Shown here: positions 6,968 to 16,151 of the stretch, one piece after another
Layout of the letters: each line of letters opens with the position of its first letter
How positions within the stretch are numbered: the first letter of the stretch is position 1
Assembly: GCA_015057625.1 (NCBI GenBank)
Contig: SVDZ01000005.1
Span: forward strand, 142,721 to 175,424
Source: Lachnospiraceae bacterium
GTDB taxonomy: Bacteria; Bacillota; Clostridia; Lachnospirales; Lachnospiraceae
DNA length: 32,704 nucleotides
Direction: 5' to 3'
Program-made: the position numbers and the translations under genes
Notes under the pieces: generated by a model
What the model was told of the DNA's origin: nothing
Databases searched by the model: none
Seen by the model: the letters and a program-made list of their open reading frames with translations, nothing else

Positions 6968-7694
6968 TTCTTCTGATTGTCTCATAGGATTTCAAAACTG
7001 CTTCATCACTCACATTGCAACCAAATCTGTAAATTGGAACTTCCTTTAGCAACTTCTCCAAGGTATCTAAGAGTTTATCCAAATTTTCGACTTTATTGAG
7101 TTTTCTTGTAGTCTGGGCAAATGCCTTTGTAAAGGCCCATTCAATTTCTGCTTCTTCGATAAAATTTTCCTCTGAACGTTCCAGAAATACAATCGCCCCA
7201 AGTTTTACTTTTGTGTTTACGTTAAGATCTGTCTTTCCACTCCATGGGGTTCCATAAGCAAACCATTCATCTCCTATTTTTCTGATAGCCGGTTTGTCAT
7301 CATTTAATATAAACGCCTTGTCGGCAAAATGTTTGAGCCATAAACCTGTGTGGGTGGATTTTCCTGTTCCACTGTCAGCCGAAAACAGATACGCATATCC
7401 GTCAACAACCACAGCTGACGAATGAAGCATCATACCTCCCAACTTGATTAAGTCCCTATAAAATATAGAACCTGTATATATATATTCCAATCCCTCCAGC
7501 GGAAGATTGTCTTTTCTGACTCTAAATCTTTCTTCTAAAAATTCGTCCTCAATGATCACTTCCGACTCAGCCTCTGAATCATCAAATGTATCATCCGGTA
7601 CACTGTAAGCTCTAGCCTGATTGTAGGTCCTGTCATAACAGGTTTCCATTATTGTTTTCACTTCTGCTATAATATATTTCTCTCTTTTTCGCAT
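6963..7694 (-). CDS. HPr-kinase/PEPCK-like P-loop protein
   Basis: This 243-residue protein resembles the HprK/PEPCK-type kinases found in peptide-modification clusters (ScmC of SynChlorMet cassettes; the tailoring kinases of some lasso peptide clusters). Visible motifs are HSSAVVV (91-97), P-loop SADSGTGKST (105-114), NDDKPAI (131-137) and GTPWSGKTDLN (148-158), the set expected for nucleotide binding and Ser phosphorylation in this fold. It lacks the N-terminal domain of true HPr kinases, and no HPr gene is near. It lies 13 bp after the nucleotidyltransferase gene and before the PqqD-like gene. Phosphorylation of a peptide or small protein is the likely role; the target is unknown. Confidence 0.8.
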   Translation of the reverse strand: MRKREKYIIAEVKTIMETCYDRTYNQARAYSVPDDTFDDSEAESEVIIEDEFLEERFRVRKDNLPLEGLEYIYTGSIFYRDLIKLGGMMLHSSAVVVDGYAYLFSADSGTGKSTHTGLWLKHFADKAFILNDDKPAIRKIGDEWFAYGTPWSGKTDLNVNTKVKLGAIVFLERSEENFIEEAEIEWAFTKAFAQTTRKLNKVENLDKLLDTLEKLLKEVPIYRFGCNVSDEAVLKSYETIRRI

Positions 7695-7707
7695 ATAAAT
7701 CTTTCCA

Positions 7708-8904
7708 TCACTGCAAATTCATTATCTTTAACACATCATCTTTGTCGGACGTAGCAATGTACACGGAAGGTGCCTCTTTTGCAACCTTCATAAAACCGCC
7801 TCGCTCTTTTATGTTTCTGACAATTCTCTCTACATATGCCACCGGCAATAATATCGACGGTTTATCTTTATACCATTCACTGTATCTTCGCATCTGCTCA
7901 TTTGAAGGAAACAACATCTTAAATGTTCCAACTATCATATTTTGGTTTCCGTCTTTAGTTGCAGACATGTTGCGAAGCCTTCTTGCGTCGTTACTTCTGT
8001 TATGAAGTCCATACACTCCACCGTCTATAATGAACTGAGACATTTGCTCAATCTGCGCAAAGTCTTCTTTTTTTCTGTATTCAATTCCAAATTCACCAAA
8101 AAACTTCTCGGATATTTCAAATATCTTTACCGCAAAATTCGAAAGTTTAATTTTTTCCAATTCATCCCAAATATAACTCCAATCAAGTTCATCTGAATAT
8201 CTGACCAAAACCGGAAAGTCCATAAGCATACGCACGCCAATGCCGCTCTCGTAAAAGTGTTTTGCAGCGTGATATACCAGGTAAATCAAATGGTCGCTAT
8301 CTGCTATTTTATATGTGCATCCCTCAATTTGGGTGCACTTGTTAATAACATTTGAATAGTAACCATTAAAATCCACTCCATTCATCCATGCACCACCTGA
8401 TACAAGATTATTGTGAATTTCAAGATTTATTCCATAGAACAAATATACATCTACCGTCGCGTCACTCTCTTTGTCATTCGCAGTAGCTCCATTAGACAGT
8501 AAAATCTCTCTGACTTTTTCTCTATCTTCCTTTTTTATGAGAATATCCACATCACTCATGGTTCTAAGTTCTTTAACCGGATATATTTCACCAAGATAAC
8601 TTCCCTTAAAGCAGACATGAATAATCTCATGTTTAGTGAGAAGTTCCAAAAAAGTATCAAGCACATATTTTCTTCTCTGGTATTTTGTAACTTCACTAAA
8701 AAAACCTGTCTCTAGCTCTGAAACTATATTGCTCTGAAATTTGTATTGCTTTAAATAACTGTATCCTATTCCATACAGTCTGTGTATCGCAAACAATTCC
8801 TTCATGCGTTCTTCATCTATCTTTTCCTGCTGAAGTTCTACTTTACTGTTTCTGTTTATGTAATTGTGCAATATCTCCACAAATTTTTCTTCAGTGTATG
8901 TCAT
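7708..8904 (-). CDS. Nucleotidyltransferase-family protein (PF14907 type)
   Basis: This 398-residue protein matches the uncharacterised nucleotidyltransferase family seen in peptide and polysaccharide clusters. Key motifs are FKGSYLGEIYP (about 99-109) and the metal-binding MSDVDILI (116-123, Asp118 and Asp120), then LEIHNNL and HLIYLVYHAAKHF, typical of the family. It is the first gene of the cassette; the upstream region has TATAAT (8933-8938, minus strand) but a poor -35, and a weak GGTG ribosome-binding site. In the paeninodin-type lasso clusters, relatives occur with an HprK-like kinase, PqqD-like protein and ABC exporter, the same partners as here, but the lasso cyclase and protease are absent from this window. 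Confidence 0.8.
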   Translation of the reverse strand: MTYTEEKFVEILHNYINRNSKVELQQEKIDEERMKELFAIHRLYGIGYSYLKQYKFQSNIVSELETGFFSEVTKYQRRKYVLDTFLELLTKHEIIHVCFKGSYLGEIYPVKELRTMSDVDILIKKEDREKVREILLSNGATANDKESDATVDVYLFYGINLEIHNNLVSGGAWMNGVDFNGYYSNVINKCTQIEGCTYKIADSDHLIYLVYHAAKHFYESGIGVRMLMDFPVLVRYSDELDWSYIWDELEKIKLSNFAVKIFEISEKFFGEFGIEYRKKEDFAQIEQMSQFIIDGGVYGLHNRSNDARRLRNMSATKDGNQNMIVGTFKMLFPSNEQMRRYSEWYKDKPSILLPVAYVERIVRNIKERGGFMKVAKEAPSVYIATSDKDDVLKIMNLQ

Positions 8905-8953
8905 CCAATCACCGTTCCCTGAATCTTATCTTTATTATAGATAAAAGTACCAC

Positions 8954-8984
8954 AAAATCGAGTAGGATAATCCTACTCGATTTT
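8954..8984. terminator. Terminator between cpsD and the cassette
   Basis: A 14-bp perfect stem (8954-8967 with 8971-8984, AAAATCGAGTAGGA) has a 3-base loop. The plus strand gives a T-run; the minus strand gives four Ts. It lies 12 bp after the cpsD stop and separates the two minus-strand units. Confidence 0.8.
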
Positions 8985-8995
8985 TTAGTTTTATA

Positions 8996-9682
8996 TTAAT
9001 AGTATCCTTTTCCGTATTTGTATTCGTACTTAGCATAGTATTTTCCTTTGCCTTCTTCGTCAACCTTGTTGAGAATCGCTCCCAAAAGTCTGCATCCTGT
9101 CTTCTTTAACTGAGCAACCTGTTTCTGGGCAAACTTATAACTTATGCTTCCCTGTGAAATAAGGAATATTATACCGTCGCATTGACTAGCTACGATAGCT
9201 GCATCAATTACCCTTCCGATAGGAGGAGTATCTACTATAATATAATCATATTTTTCTCTTCCATATTCAATAAGTTTTTCAAAGTTTTCATTTCCCAAAA
9301 GTTCTGATGGATTTGGAGGCACAGGTCCTGACAATACTACATCAAGATTCTCGAAGTTAGTCTTGTAAATAACTCCTTCCATTTCCTCAACACCTGAAAG
9401 ATACTGTGTAAGTCCTTTAATTGAATTGTTGATTTTGTATCTTCCCATAAGAACTGATTTTCTAAGATCCGAGTCAATAAATAATACTTTATTTCCTGAC
9501 TCTGACATTGAAGCAGCCAGATTAAATGACACCATCGACTTTCCTTCATTTGGAATAGAACTGGTAATGGCCACTACCTTAATGTCATTTCCACAAAACT
9601 GTACATTTGTTCTTAATGACTTATACGCTTCTCTTGAGGCGTAATCTAGGTTTCTGATTTTATCCATGTTTATTGTTAACAT
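8996..9682 (-). CDS. cpsD: CpsD-like bacterial tyrosine kinase
   Basis: BY-kinase ATPase that controls polysaccharide polymer length by cycles of autophosphorylation. Walker A is SSIPNEGKS (41-49), Walker A' is VLFIDSD (66-72) and Walker B is YIIVDTPP (147-154). The C-terminal tail is a Tyr cluster (GKYYAKYEYKYGKGYY, 213-228, seven Tyr), the expected phosphorylation site. The separate membrane activator is the CpsC-like protein encoded 12 bp upstream, the usual Firmicute split arrangement. A GGGGG-containing site precedes the ATG. Products of cpsB (phosphatase) and cpsC complete the module. The Tyr cluster and motifs make the family assignment secure; the polymer it controls is unknown. Confidence 0.93.
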   Translation of the reverse strand: MLTINMDKIRNLDYASREAYKSLRTNVQFCGNDIKVVAITSSIPNEGKSMVSFNLAASMSESGNKVLFIDSDLRKSVLMGRYKINNSIKGLTQYLSGVEEMEGVIYKTNFENLDVVLSGPVPPNPSELLGNENFEKLIEYGREKYDYIIVDTPPIGRVIDAAIVASQCDGIIFLISQGSISYKFAQKQVAQLKKTGCRLLGAILNKVDEEGKGKYYAKYEYKYGKGYY

Positions 9683-9694
9683 ATTTACGCCCCC

Positions 9695-10426
9695 TTACGC
9701 TTTAGCTGACTTTTTCTTTTTGCTCTTTGTATTTTCGTTTTTCTGATACGGAATAGCAGCAAGTACACTGATTCCCAGATATTTCTCAATATCTTCCTGC
9801 GACTTAATCGTGTCATCAAGAAGGAATAAAATCACTACAATAAGAAGTACAAGGAATGAGCCACCAATAAAACCTATAGCTGTATTTTTAAGTACATTTG
9901 GGCTGGCAGGAACAACCGGCATAGTTGCCTCATCAATAGCGTGTACCGCTTCGACTCCTCCCATCACTTCTTTAGTTTTATCATTAACCGAATCTCTTAC
10001 GGTATCGGCAATCTGCTTCGCCATATGTGCAGATTCATCCATAACTGTAATCATAATGATACGGGTATCTTCAATAAGCTGAACATTAATCTGTGAGGCC
10101 AATGCCTTAGTAGTAGTGTTGAGGTTAAGCTTATCTATTACCTCCATCATAACCGGCTCACTTACGATAAGCTGCTGATAGTCACGCGCCAGATATGACG
10201 CAAATGCTAAATCACTAGTAGTAAGACTGTCATCATCCTTATTACTGAGAATATAAATCTTTGTGGTTGATGCATACTGTGGTGCAATAAATAATTTTGT
10301 AAATGCAAATGCTGCAACAGCTCCAAGTAAACCAACAAATAATATAATAAAAAGTTTGCTGATAATAACTGCAAATAATTCACGTAAATCTATTTCTATT
10401 TCGTCTTTGTAAGTATCAAATTCCAT
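9695..10426 (-). CDS. cpsC: CpsC-like Wzz-family membrane protein
   Basis: Polysaccharide co-polymerase and activator of the tyrosine kinase. The 243 residues contain an N-terminal transmembrane segment (about 19-45), an extracellular Wzz domain, a second transmembrane segment (about 180-203, GFIGGSFLVLLIVVILFLL) preceded by the Pro-containing VPASPN motif, and a cytoplasmic tail (DDTIKSQEDIEKYLGISVLAAIP) ending in a Lys-rich stretch. The tail is expected to dock on CpsD. GAGAGGG precedes the ATG. It sits between cpsB (10-bp gap) and cpsD (12-bp gap) in one operon. Confidence 0.93.
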   Translation of the reverse strand: MEFDTYKDEIEIDLRELFAVIISKLFIILFVGLLGAVAAFAFTKLFIAPQYASTTKIYILSNKDDDSLTTSDLAFASYLARDYQQLIVSEPVMMEVIDKLNLNTTTKALASQINVQLIEDTRIIMITVMDESAHMAKQIADTVRDSVNDKTKEVMGGVEAVHAIDEATMPVVPASPNVLKNTAIGFIGGSFLVLLIVVILFLLDDTIKSQEDIEKYLGISVLAAIPYQKNENTKSKKKKSAKA

Positions 10427-10436
10427 AGTTCCCTCT

Positions 10437-11153
10437 CTAAATCAACTGATTATCTATTACTTTTTGTGGATTTTCAATCAACAACCAGCTAATATATTCA
10501 TCACTGTATTTTTTTTCTAAACTTTTTAGACATTTTTCAAATGTCACGCTTCGATTTTTTAAATCATGAGCGTCTGTCGCTATAAAGTGCAGACAATCAT
10601 TGTCTATTATTTTTTTAACAAAACCTTTGTACTTAAAAGTGTAAATGCTGTCGGCATTAACCTGCAAATACGCTCCTACATCGACCAAGTGCTTGGTTCT
10701 CGGGATATTGTTAAGCAGACATTTATATCTCTCGCAGTGAGCAACAATAGGCTTATAACCACTGATGAGTATTTTTTTCAGTCTTGTTTCCAACACATGA
10801 TAGTCAATTCCAGGCATAAATTCTACCAGCAGGTATTCTGAACCAGCCATAGAGTATACCTTTTCTTTTTCCACAAGATCAACTACATCTTCTGTGTACA
10901 ATATTTCGTTTCCCAGATAGCACTCCATGTCAGAATACTTTTCTTTTACTTTAATGATTAATTCATCATATTTTCTTTTGACTCTACTCAAATCGTTCTG
11001 ATAGACTCCCGGCCAATAATGTGGAGTAAATATAATTTTTCTAACTCCCTGTCGGTATTCCTCATCAATCATTTTCATAGAATCATCAATGGTTCTAGCC
11101 CCATCATCAAGGCTAAACAAAATATGATTGTGAATATCAATGATTCCCTTCAT
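10437..11153 (-). CDS. cpsB: CpsB/YwqE-like PHP-family protein-tyrosine phosphatase
   Basis: Metal-dependent phosphatase that removes phosphate from the Tyr tail of the CpsD kinase. PHP motifs are all present: DIHNHIL near the N terminus, TPHYWPG, the metal-ligand region LGNEILYTEDV, VAHCERY and ATDAHDLKNR. The 238 residues match the family's usual size. It is the first gene of the cpsBCD operon, with a candidate promoter at 11190-11218 beginning right after the prfA stop. AGGATGGG lies before the ATG. Confidence 0.93.
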   Translation of the reverse strand: MKGIIDIHNHILFSLDDGARTIDDSMKMIDEEYRQGVRKIIFTPHYWPGVYQNDLSRVKRKYDELIIKVKEKYSDMECYLGNEILYTEDVVDLVEKEKVYSMAGSEYLLVEFMPGIDYHVLETRLKKILISGYKPIVAHCERYKCLLNNIPRTKHLVDVGAYLQVNADSIYTFKYKGFVKKIIDNDCLHFIATDAHDLKNRSVTFEKCLKSLEKKYSDEYISWLLIENPQKVIDNQLI

Positions 11154-11189
11154 CTTTTTCCCATCCTGATTTTTTTATCATACCTATTC

Positions 11190-11218
11190 ATTCTATCAAA
11201 TAATGATTCAATAGACAA
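11190..11218 (-). promoter_or_regulatory. Candidate cpsBCD promoter
   Basis: TTGTCT (11218-11213), a 17-bp spacer and TAGAAT (11195-11190) with an upstream TG (extended -10). It starts one base past the prfA stop codon. Confidence 0.45.
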
Positions 11219-12292
11219 TTAGTTCTCGTTCATTCTGGCAAGTTTTTCTGCCTGATCTGCTGCTATACAATTATCTAATATTTCTGAAATGTCTCCATTC
11301 ATAATATTTTCCAATCTGTGGGATGTGAATTTGATTCTGTGATCTGTAACACGTCCCTGAGGGAAATTGTAAGTTCTGATTTTCTCTGATCTGTCTCCTG
11401 TACCAATCTGACTTCTTCTAGCCTCTGATTCCTCATCCTGCTTTTTCTGAAGTTCAAGTTCGTAGAGTCTTGCTCTAAGTACTTTAAGTGCCTTATCTTT
11501 ATTCTTTAACTGCGATTTTTCATCCTGACATGAAATAACGATTCCTGTAGGAATATGTGTAAGACGAACAGCTGAGTCAGTTGTATTTACACACTGACCA
11601 CCGTTTCCTGACGCTCTGAACACGTCAAATTTGCAGTCGTTCATATCTATCTCCACGTCAACTTCCTCTGCCTCAGGCATAATTGCAACTGTGGCTGTAG
11701 ATGTGTGGATACGTCCACCTGATTCAGTTACCGGGATTCTCTGTACTCTGTGAACTCCACTTTCATATTTAAGCTTTGAGAATGCTCCCACACCGTTAAT
11801 CATGAATACTACTTCCTTGAATCCACCGATTCCGTTTTCATTGACAGAAATCATTTCTGTCTTCCATCTCTGTGTTTCAGCGTACATACAATACATTCTG
11901 TAAAGTTCCGCTGCAAAAAGCGCCGCCTCATCTCCGCCTGCACCGGCTCTGATTTCAACTACAACGTTCTTGTCGTCATTTGCATCTTTAGGAAGGAGTA
12001 AAATCTTTAATTCCTGCTCCATCTTTGCCACTGTATCTTTCGCCTCAGCAAGTTCTTCTTTTGCAAGTTCTTTCATTTCCTCGTCACTTTCCTCGCTGAG
12101 AATCATAAGACTTTCATCTATAGTATTTTTAGCGTTTTTATATGTGTTGTACGCCTCTACAATCGGAGCTAGTTCGCTCTGCTCCTTCATTAATTTAGTA
12201 AATTTATTTGTATCGCTAATAACTGAAGGGTCGTTTATCATCTCAAGTATTTCCTGAAATCTAATAGCTATATCTTCTAATTTATCAAACAT
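11219..12292 (-). CDS. prfA: Peptide chain release factor 1
   Basis: RF1 reads UAA and UAG and triggers peptide release. The anticodon-like PVT tripeptide is in [16 protein letters not shown], and the catalytic GGQ is in [21 protein letters not shown]. Starting at [16 protein letters not shown] gives 357 residues, close to the family norm. An in-frame start ten codons earlier (12322) exists but overlaps prmC and lacks a ribosome-binding site, whereas GAAAGGA precedes 12292. The Gln in the GGQ loop is the substrate of PrmC, encoded immediately upstream. Confidence 0.97.
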   Translation of the reverse strand: MFDKLEDIAIRFQEILEMINDPSVISDTNKFTKLMKEQSELAPIVEAYNTYKNAKNTIDESLMILSEESDEEMKELAKEELAEAKDTVAKMEQELKILLLPKDANDDKNVVVEIRAGAGGDEAALFAAELYRMYCMYAETQRWKTEMISVNENGIGGFKEVVFMINGVGAFSKLKYESGVHRVQRIPVTESGGRIHTSTATVAIMPEAEEVDVEIDMNDCKFDVFRASGNGGQCVNTTDSAVRLTHIPTGIVISCQDEKSQLKNKDKALKVLRARLYELELQKKQDEESEARRSQIGTGDRSEKIRTYNFPQGRVTDHRIKFTSHRLENIMNGDISEILDNCIAADQAEKLARMNEN

Positions 12293-12308
12293 TTTTTTAT
12301 CCTTTCTA

Positions 12309-13181
12309 TTAAAACTTTGCAACGACTACTCTGTCGTTATTACCTAAATCCTTATACACTTTAACATAAGTTGTTTTTTTTCTCAATATATCAGATACTA
12401 ACTCGCCCTGATCATATCCTATTTCATAAACGATATATCCGTTTTCCTTAATTAAATTACAAGCCTCATCTGTAATCAACCTGTAGAAATGAAGCCCATC
12501 TTCTAAGCCGTCTAATGCATTAAAGGGTTCATGTTCTTTAACCTCCACCTCTAGCTCTCCAATTACTTTTGTAGGAATATAGGGCGGATTTGACAGAATG
12601 AAATCAAAATTTTCTGACACATTTTCAAATAAATCCGATTGTATAAAAGTGACTTCTGTTTCATTCATTTTTGCATTTTGTTTTGCCACCTCTAATGCCT
12701 TGTCTGAAATATCAGCCGCAGTCATTTTTACCGGTATATTTTTTTCGTCGCATATTTTTTTTACTGATATGGCAATACATCCTGAGCCGGTACACATATC
12801 AAGAATTTTGAATTCTTTTTCCTGTCCTTCGCTGCTTAACTGTCTGCTTTTTCCCTCTATGAGTTCCAATGCTTTTTCCACAAGAAGTTCTGTGTCCTGT
12901 CTCGGTATAAGCACGTTTTCATTGACAATAAAGTCTATCCCCATAAACTCCTGATGACCGGTAATGTGCTGAAGCGGAATATGGGCCGCTCTTTTTGCAA
13001 CCAGTTCCATATATTTTTCTCTTTGATCATCATCTACGGTTATATTCATATCCATATAATATTTTTGATGATTAATGGAAAGTGCGTACTCTGAAAGAAG
13101 CCATGCATCATTAACAGCATCTGCAATATTTTCCTTCTGCAGAATATCTATAGCCTCTTTTATTAAATCTCTAAAGAGCAT
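12309..13181 (-). CDS. prmC: Release factor glutamine methyltransferase
   Basis: PrmC methylates the Gln of the GGQ motif in release factors using S-adenosylmethionine. The SAM-binding motif is [11 protein letters not shown] (128-138), and the catalytic NPPY is at 198-201 (LSNPPYIPT). The N-terminal helical domain has the [14 protein letters not shown] motif. The 290-residue length is normal. It lies 16 bp before prfA, and its start overlaps the DUF1385 gene by 11 bp, so the three are probably cotranscribed and coupled. Confidence 0.96.
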   Translation of the reverse strand: MLFRDLIKEAIDILQKENIADAVNDAWLLSEYALSINHQKYYMDMNITVDDDQREKYMELVAKRAAHIPLQHITGHQEFMGIDFIVNENVLIPRQDTELLVEKALELIEGKSRQLSSEGQEKEFKILDMCTGSGCIAISVKKICDEKNIPVKMTAADISDKALEVAKQNAKMNETEVTFIQSDLFENVSENFDFILSNPPYIPTKVIGELEVEVKEHEPFNALDGLEDGLHFYRLITDEACNLIKENGYIVYEIGYDQGELVSDILRKKTTYVKVYKDLGNNDRVVVAKF

Positions 13182-14163
13182 CTTCTACCTCACCAACTTC
13201 ATTTTCTACTGCCACTCCATTATCTGAAAGATATTTTTTCCAGTCAAAAACTGCCTCTACTGCTGCAATAGCAACTTCTATCATAGAATCGTCAGGTTCG
13301 CTTGTGGTAATTCTCTGAAGCCAGAGTCCCGGTTTTGAAAGAAGTCCAACTATCTTATTGTCAGTGCTTCCTGCCAGTCTGATAAACTCATATGAAATTC
13401 CTGCAATTACAGGAACCAAAACCAGTCTCAAAAGGTATTTTGTGAGAGTGCTTTTACTCTTTATGCACATAAAGAACAAAATACTGATTACCATTACTAT
13501 GAGAAGGAAGCTGGTTCCACATCTCTTGTGAAAGCGTGAACTTGATCTTACATTTTCTACTGACAATTCTTTTCCTGTCTCAATGCAGTTGATACATTTA
13601 TGCTCAGCTCCGTGATACATATATGTCCTCTTGATATCAGGCATAAATGAAATCAGATAAATGTAAAGAATGAATATAAACATCTTTACCACACCTTCAA
13701 TTGCAGGCACATGCTCTTCCGTAATGAAAGGTATAAACCTTTTCATTGTGTCAGCAATGAAAAGCGGAAACATCATAAAAAGCGCAATTGAAAATACCAC
13801 CGACAATGCAATGGTCACAAACATAATCACACTCTCAAGTTTGTCTCCAAGCTTTTCTGTAAGCCATTTTTCGAAGGCTGACGGTTCCACTTCTTCCTCT
13901 TCGTCTTCATAAAAGCTTGCCGAATAGGTAAGAGTTTTAATTCCCACTACCAGGGAATCAACAAAACTGAATACACCCCTGATAAATGGAAGAGCCAACA
14001 ATTTATTTTTACTCATAATGCTGTGATATTCTTGAACATCAACTTCTATTTCTTTGTTTGGCTTTCTTACAGCAACTGCATATTTTTCTTTATTTTTCAT
14101 CATAATTCCTTCAAGCACAGCCTGTCCGCCAATACCTGAAGAACACATTTTATTATTACTCAT
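13171..14163 (-). CDS. DUF1385 (YqhQ-like) membrane protein
   Basis: This 330-residue protein belongs to DUF1385. The GGQAVLEGIMMK opening (12-23) and YHGAEHKCI (183-191) are family signatures. Predicted membrane segments lie at about 112-137, 158-175, 217-234 and 243-257, with an acidic stretch (YEDEEEEVEP, 85-94) before the first. The biochemical role of the family is not established to my knowledge; Firmicutes often encode it just before prmC-prfA and near rpmE, as here. The stop overlaps prmC. The ribosome-binding site (GGGTAAAAG) is weak. Confidence 0.92.
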   Translation of the reverse strand: MSNNKMCSSGIGGQAVLEGIMMKNKEKYAVAVRKPNKEIEVDVQEYHSIMSKNKLLALPFIRGVFSFVDSLVVGIKTLTYSASFYEDEEEEVEPSAFEKWLTEKLGDKLESVIMFVTIALSVVFSIALFMMFPLFIADTMKRFIPFITEEHVPAIEGVVKMFIFILYIYLISFMPDIKRTYMYHGAEHKCINCIETGKELSVENVRSSSRFHKRCGTSFLLIVMVISILFFMCIKSKSTLTKYLLRLVLVPVIAGISYEFIRLAGSTDNKIVGLLSKPGLWLQRITTSEPDDSMIEVAIAAVEAVFDWKKYLSDNGVAVENEVGEVEDAL

Positions 14164-14234
14164 ATCTTTTACCCGTATATTATTTATTCAAAAACTACTA
14201 GTTAGTTAAATTTTTTACTTATTTAAAAGAAAAT

Positions 14235-14258
14235 AGGTTGAGATATAAATCTCAACCT
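14235..14258 (-). terminator. Terminator after rpmE
   Basis: A 10-bp stem AGGTTGAGAT/ATCTCAACCT (14235-14244 with 14249-14258) is followed on the minus strand by ATTTTCTTTT. It lies 14 bp after the rpmE stop. Confidence 0.85.
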
Positions 14259-14271
14259 GTTATCTAAAAAA

Positions 14272-14472
14272 TTAATTGATACCATATTTTTTGTTGAATT
14301 TATCAATTCTACCACGTGCTGAGATAGCTTTCTGCTGTCCTGTGTAGAATGGATGGCATGCTGAACAAATTTCAACATGGATAGATTCTTTTGTAGAACC
14401 TGTTACAAATGTGTTTCCACAGTTACATGTAACGGTTGCCTGATGGTAATCTGGATGGATTCCTTCTCTCAT
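14272..14472 (-). CDS. rpmE: 50S ribosomal protein L31, zinc-binding type
   Basis: The 66-residue protein has the C+ zinc ribbon: Cys16 and Cys18 (VTCNCGNTF) paired with the later [11 protein letters not shown]ys pair. The start chosen is MREGIHP, because GAGGTG lies seven bases before that ATG; the ATG three codons earlier would be too close to it. A strong extended -10 promoter (14529-14557) precedes it. The zinc-binding form suggests possible replacement by a zinc-free paralogue elsewhere in the genome under zinc limitation, as known for this family. Confidence 0.96.
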   Translation of the reverse strand: MREGIHPDYHQATVTCNCGNTFVTGSTKESIHVEICSACHPFYTGQQKAISARGRIDKFNKKYGIN

Positions 14473-14528
14473 TACATTCACCTCGTAATCTTTCTATATA
14501 TTTGCCATTTACTCACAATAGCTTTGTT

Positions 14529-14557
14529 ATTATATCACATCAAATTTTTATATTCAA
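14529..14557 (-). promoter_or_regulatory. rpmE promoter
   Basis: TTGAAT (14557-14552), a 17-bp spacer and TATAAT (14534-14529) with a TG extended -10, in the gap between rho and rpmE. Confidence 0.7.
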
Positions 14558-14575
14558 GTAGTTTATTAAAAAACA

Positions 14576-16057
14576 TTATTTCATCTGCGGTGGTTTTCTT
14601 ATTCTTGAAACTTTCTGGCAGAAATCTGCATTGTCCTTTGTCTTGTAGAACAAATCAAGAATTCTCTCCACTGCCTCATCCGCTTTCAATCCGTTGATTT
14701 CTTTTCTCATAATATATGATGCATTTTTTTCTTCTGTATTTAACAGTAAATCTTCTCTTCTGGTTCCTGACTTAACAATGTCAATGGCAGGGAATACTCT
14801 CTTCTCTGAAAGTTTTCTGTCTAGAACCAGTTCCATATTACCTGTTCCCTTGAACTCCTCGTATACCACGTCATCCATCTTGCTTCCCGTATCCACAAGT
14901 GCTGTGGCAAGGATGGTAAGACTTCCGCCCTCTCTCATATTTCTTGCCGCACCGAAGAATCTCTTTGGCATATGTAGTGCTGCCGGATCAAGACCTCCTG
15001 ACAATGTACGTCCACTTGGTGGAACTGTAAGGTTATATGCTCTTGCAAGTCTTGTGATACTGTCGAGGAGAATAATTACATCCTTTCCGTGTTCAACAAG
15101 TCTCTTTGCTCTCTCTATTACCATCTCTGAAACTCTCTTATGATGTTCAGGCAACTCATCAAATGTAGAATAAATAACCTCTACATTTTCTCCCGAAATT
15201 GCTTCTTTGATATCTGTTACTTCCTCAGGTCTCTCGTCAATAAGCAAAATAATCATATGCATTTCAGGATTATTTTTAAGCACTGACTTTGCTGTTTCTT
15301 TGAGAAGTGTAGTCTTTCCTGCTTTTGGAGGTGATACTATCATTCCTCTTTGTCCTTTTCCGATAGGGCTTACCAGGTCTACAATTCTCATTGCCATATT
15401 TCTGTTGCTGGTCTCTAAATGAAGTCTCTCATTTGGGAAAATAGGTGTTAAATCTTCAAAGTTCTTTCTTCCCATAACTTTATCAAGAGTCTCTCCGTTA
15501 ACTCTGTCTAAGTAGTAAAGTGCGGCGAACTTGTCTGTCTCTTTTCTCGCCTTCACTCTTCCTGTAAGAATGTCTCCGGTCTTTAATGAGAATCTTCTTA
15601 TCTGTGTAGGCGCAACATACACGTCATCATCTCCCGGCATATAATTATCACATCTGATAAATCCAAATCCGTCAGGCATTACTTCAAGAATTCCTGTTCT
15701 TGCATCCTGTCCGTCGTACTCTTCCTCAGTAGTTTCATTTTCTTCTTCCGGTGATTCTACCTTTTCACTCTGCTTATCAGCCTTAATCTTTTCTGATTTT
15801 TCTATTTTTTCTGATTTATCCTTTTTATTATCTGTTTTCTTTTCAATCTTATTTTCTTTCTTATTATCTGTTTTTTTCTTATTTATTTTTTCTTTTTTAT
15901 TATCAATCTCTTTTTCAGTTTTGCTATCCGCACTGTTAATTGCCAATATTGCCTCGACCAAATCAGCTTTTTTCATTGCAGTAACTGATTTAATGCCGTT
16001 AGTTTTTGCAATTTCACGTAATTCTTTTACGGGTAATGACATTAGCTTTTCTCTCAT
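14576..16057 (-). CDS. rho: Transcription termination factor Rho
   Basis: Hexameric RNA-dependent ATPase that ends transcription. Domains: Rho N-terminal SAP-like domain (1-40), a Lys/Glu/Asn-rich disordered insert (about 42-118), an RNA-binding cold-shock domain (about 119-190, [21 protein letters not shown]) and the ATPase. Walker A is SPPKAGKTT (242-250), Walker B is [16 protein letters not shown], and the R-loop region [23 protein letters not shown] is intact. 493 residues against 419 in E. coli; the insert accounts for the excess. GAAAGGAG precedes the ATG. A candidate promoter (TTCAAA, 17 bp, TATAAC) lies at 16091-16119. It is divergent from the malic enzyme gene. Confidence 0.96.
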   Translation of the reverse strand: MREKLMSLPVKELREIAKTNGIKSVTAMKKADLVEAILAINSADSKTEKEIDNKKEKINKKKTDNKKENKIEKKTDNKKDKSEKIEKSEKIKADKQSEKVESPEEENETTEEEYDGQDARTGILEVMPDGFGFIRCDNYMPGDDDVYVAPTQIRRFSLKTGDILTGRVKARKETDKFAALYYLDRVNGETLDKVMGRKNFEDLTPIFPNERLHLETSNRNMAMRIVDLVSPIGKGQRGMIVSPPKAGKTTLLKETAKSVLKNNPEMHMIILLIDERPEEVTDIKEAISGENVEVIYSTFDELPEHHKRVSEMVIERAKRLVEHGKDVIILLDSITRLARAYNLTVPPSGRTLSGGLDPAALHMPKRFFGAARNMREGGSLTILATALVDTGSKMDDVVYEEFKGTGNMELVLDRKLSEKRVFPAIDIVKSGTRREDLLLNTEEKNASYIMRKEINGLKADEAVERILDLFYKTKDNADFCQKVSRIRKPPQMK

Positions 16058-16090
16058 AATTGCTCCTTTCTCTCTTTAGTCGCATATTTT

Positions 16091-16119
16091 GTTATATATG
16101 TAATAGGGTAATCTTTGAA
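16091..16119 (-). promoter_or_regulatory. Candidate rho promoter
   Basis: TTCAAA (16119-16114), a 17-bp spacer and TATAAC (16096-16091), ending 33 bp before the rho start. Both boxes are imperfect. Confidence 0.35.
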
Positions 16120-16151
16120 CTAATTTATATGACTTTTAGACTTTTTTAGAA

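Noticed and set aside
6963..7694. True HPr kinase/phosphorylase
   Set aside because: It lacks the N-terminal domain of HprK, and no HPr or PTS gene is nearby; the size fits the tailoring-kinase type.
4389..8904. Lasso peptide or radical-SAM RiPP cluster
   Set aside because: No asparagine-synthetase-like cyclase, transglutaminase-like protease, radical SAM protein or precursor was found in the window; only accessory-type genes are present.
12293..12322. N-terminal extension of RF1
   Set aside because: The ten extra codons overlap prmC and lack a ribosome-binding site, while GAAAGGA precedes the internal ATG.
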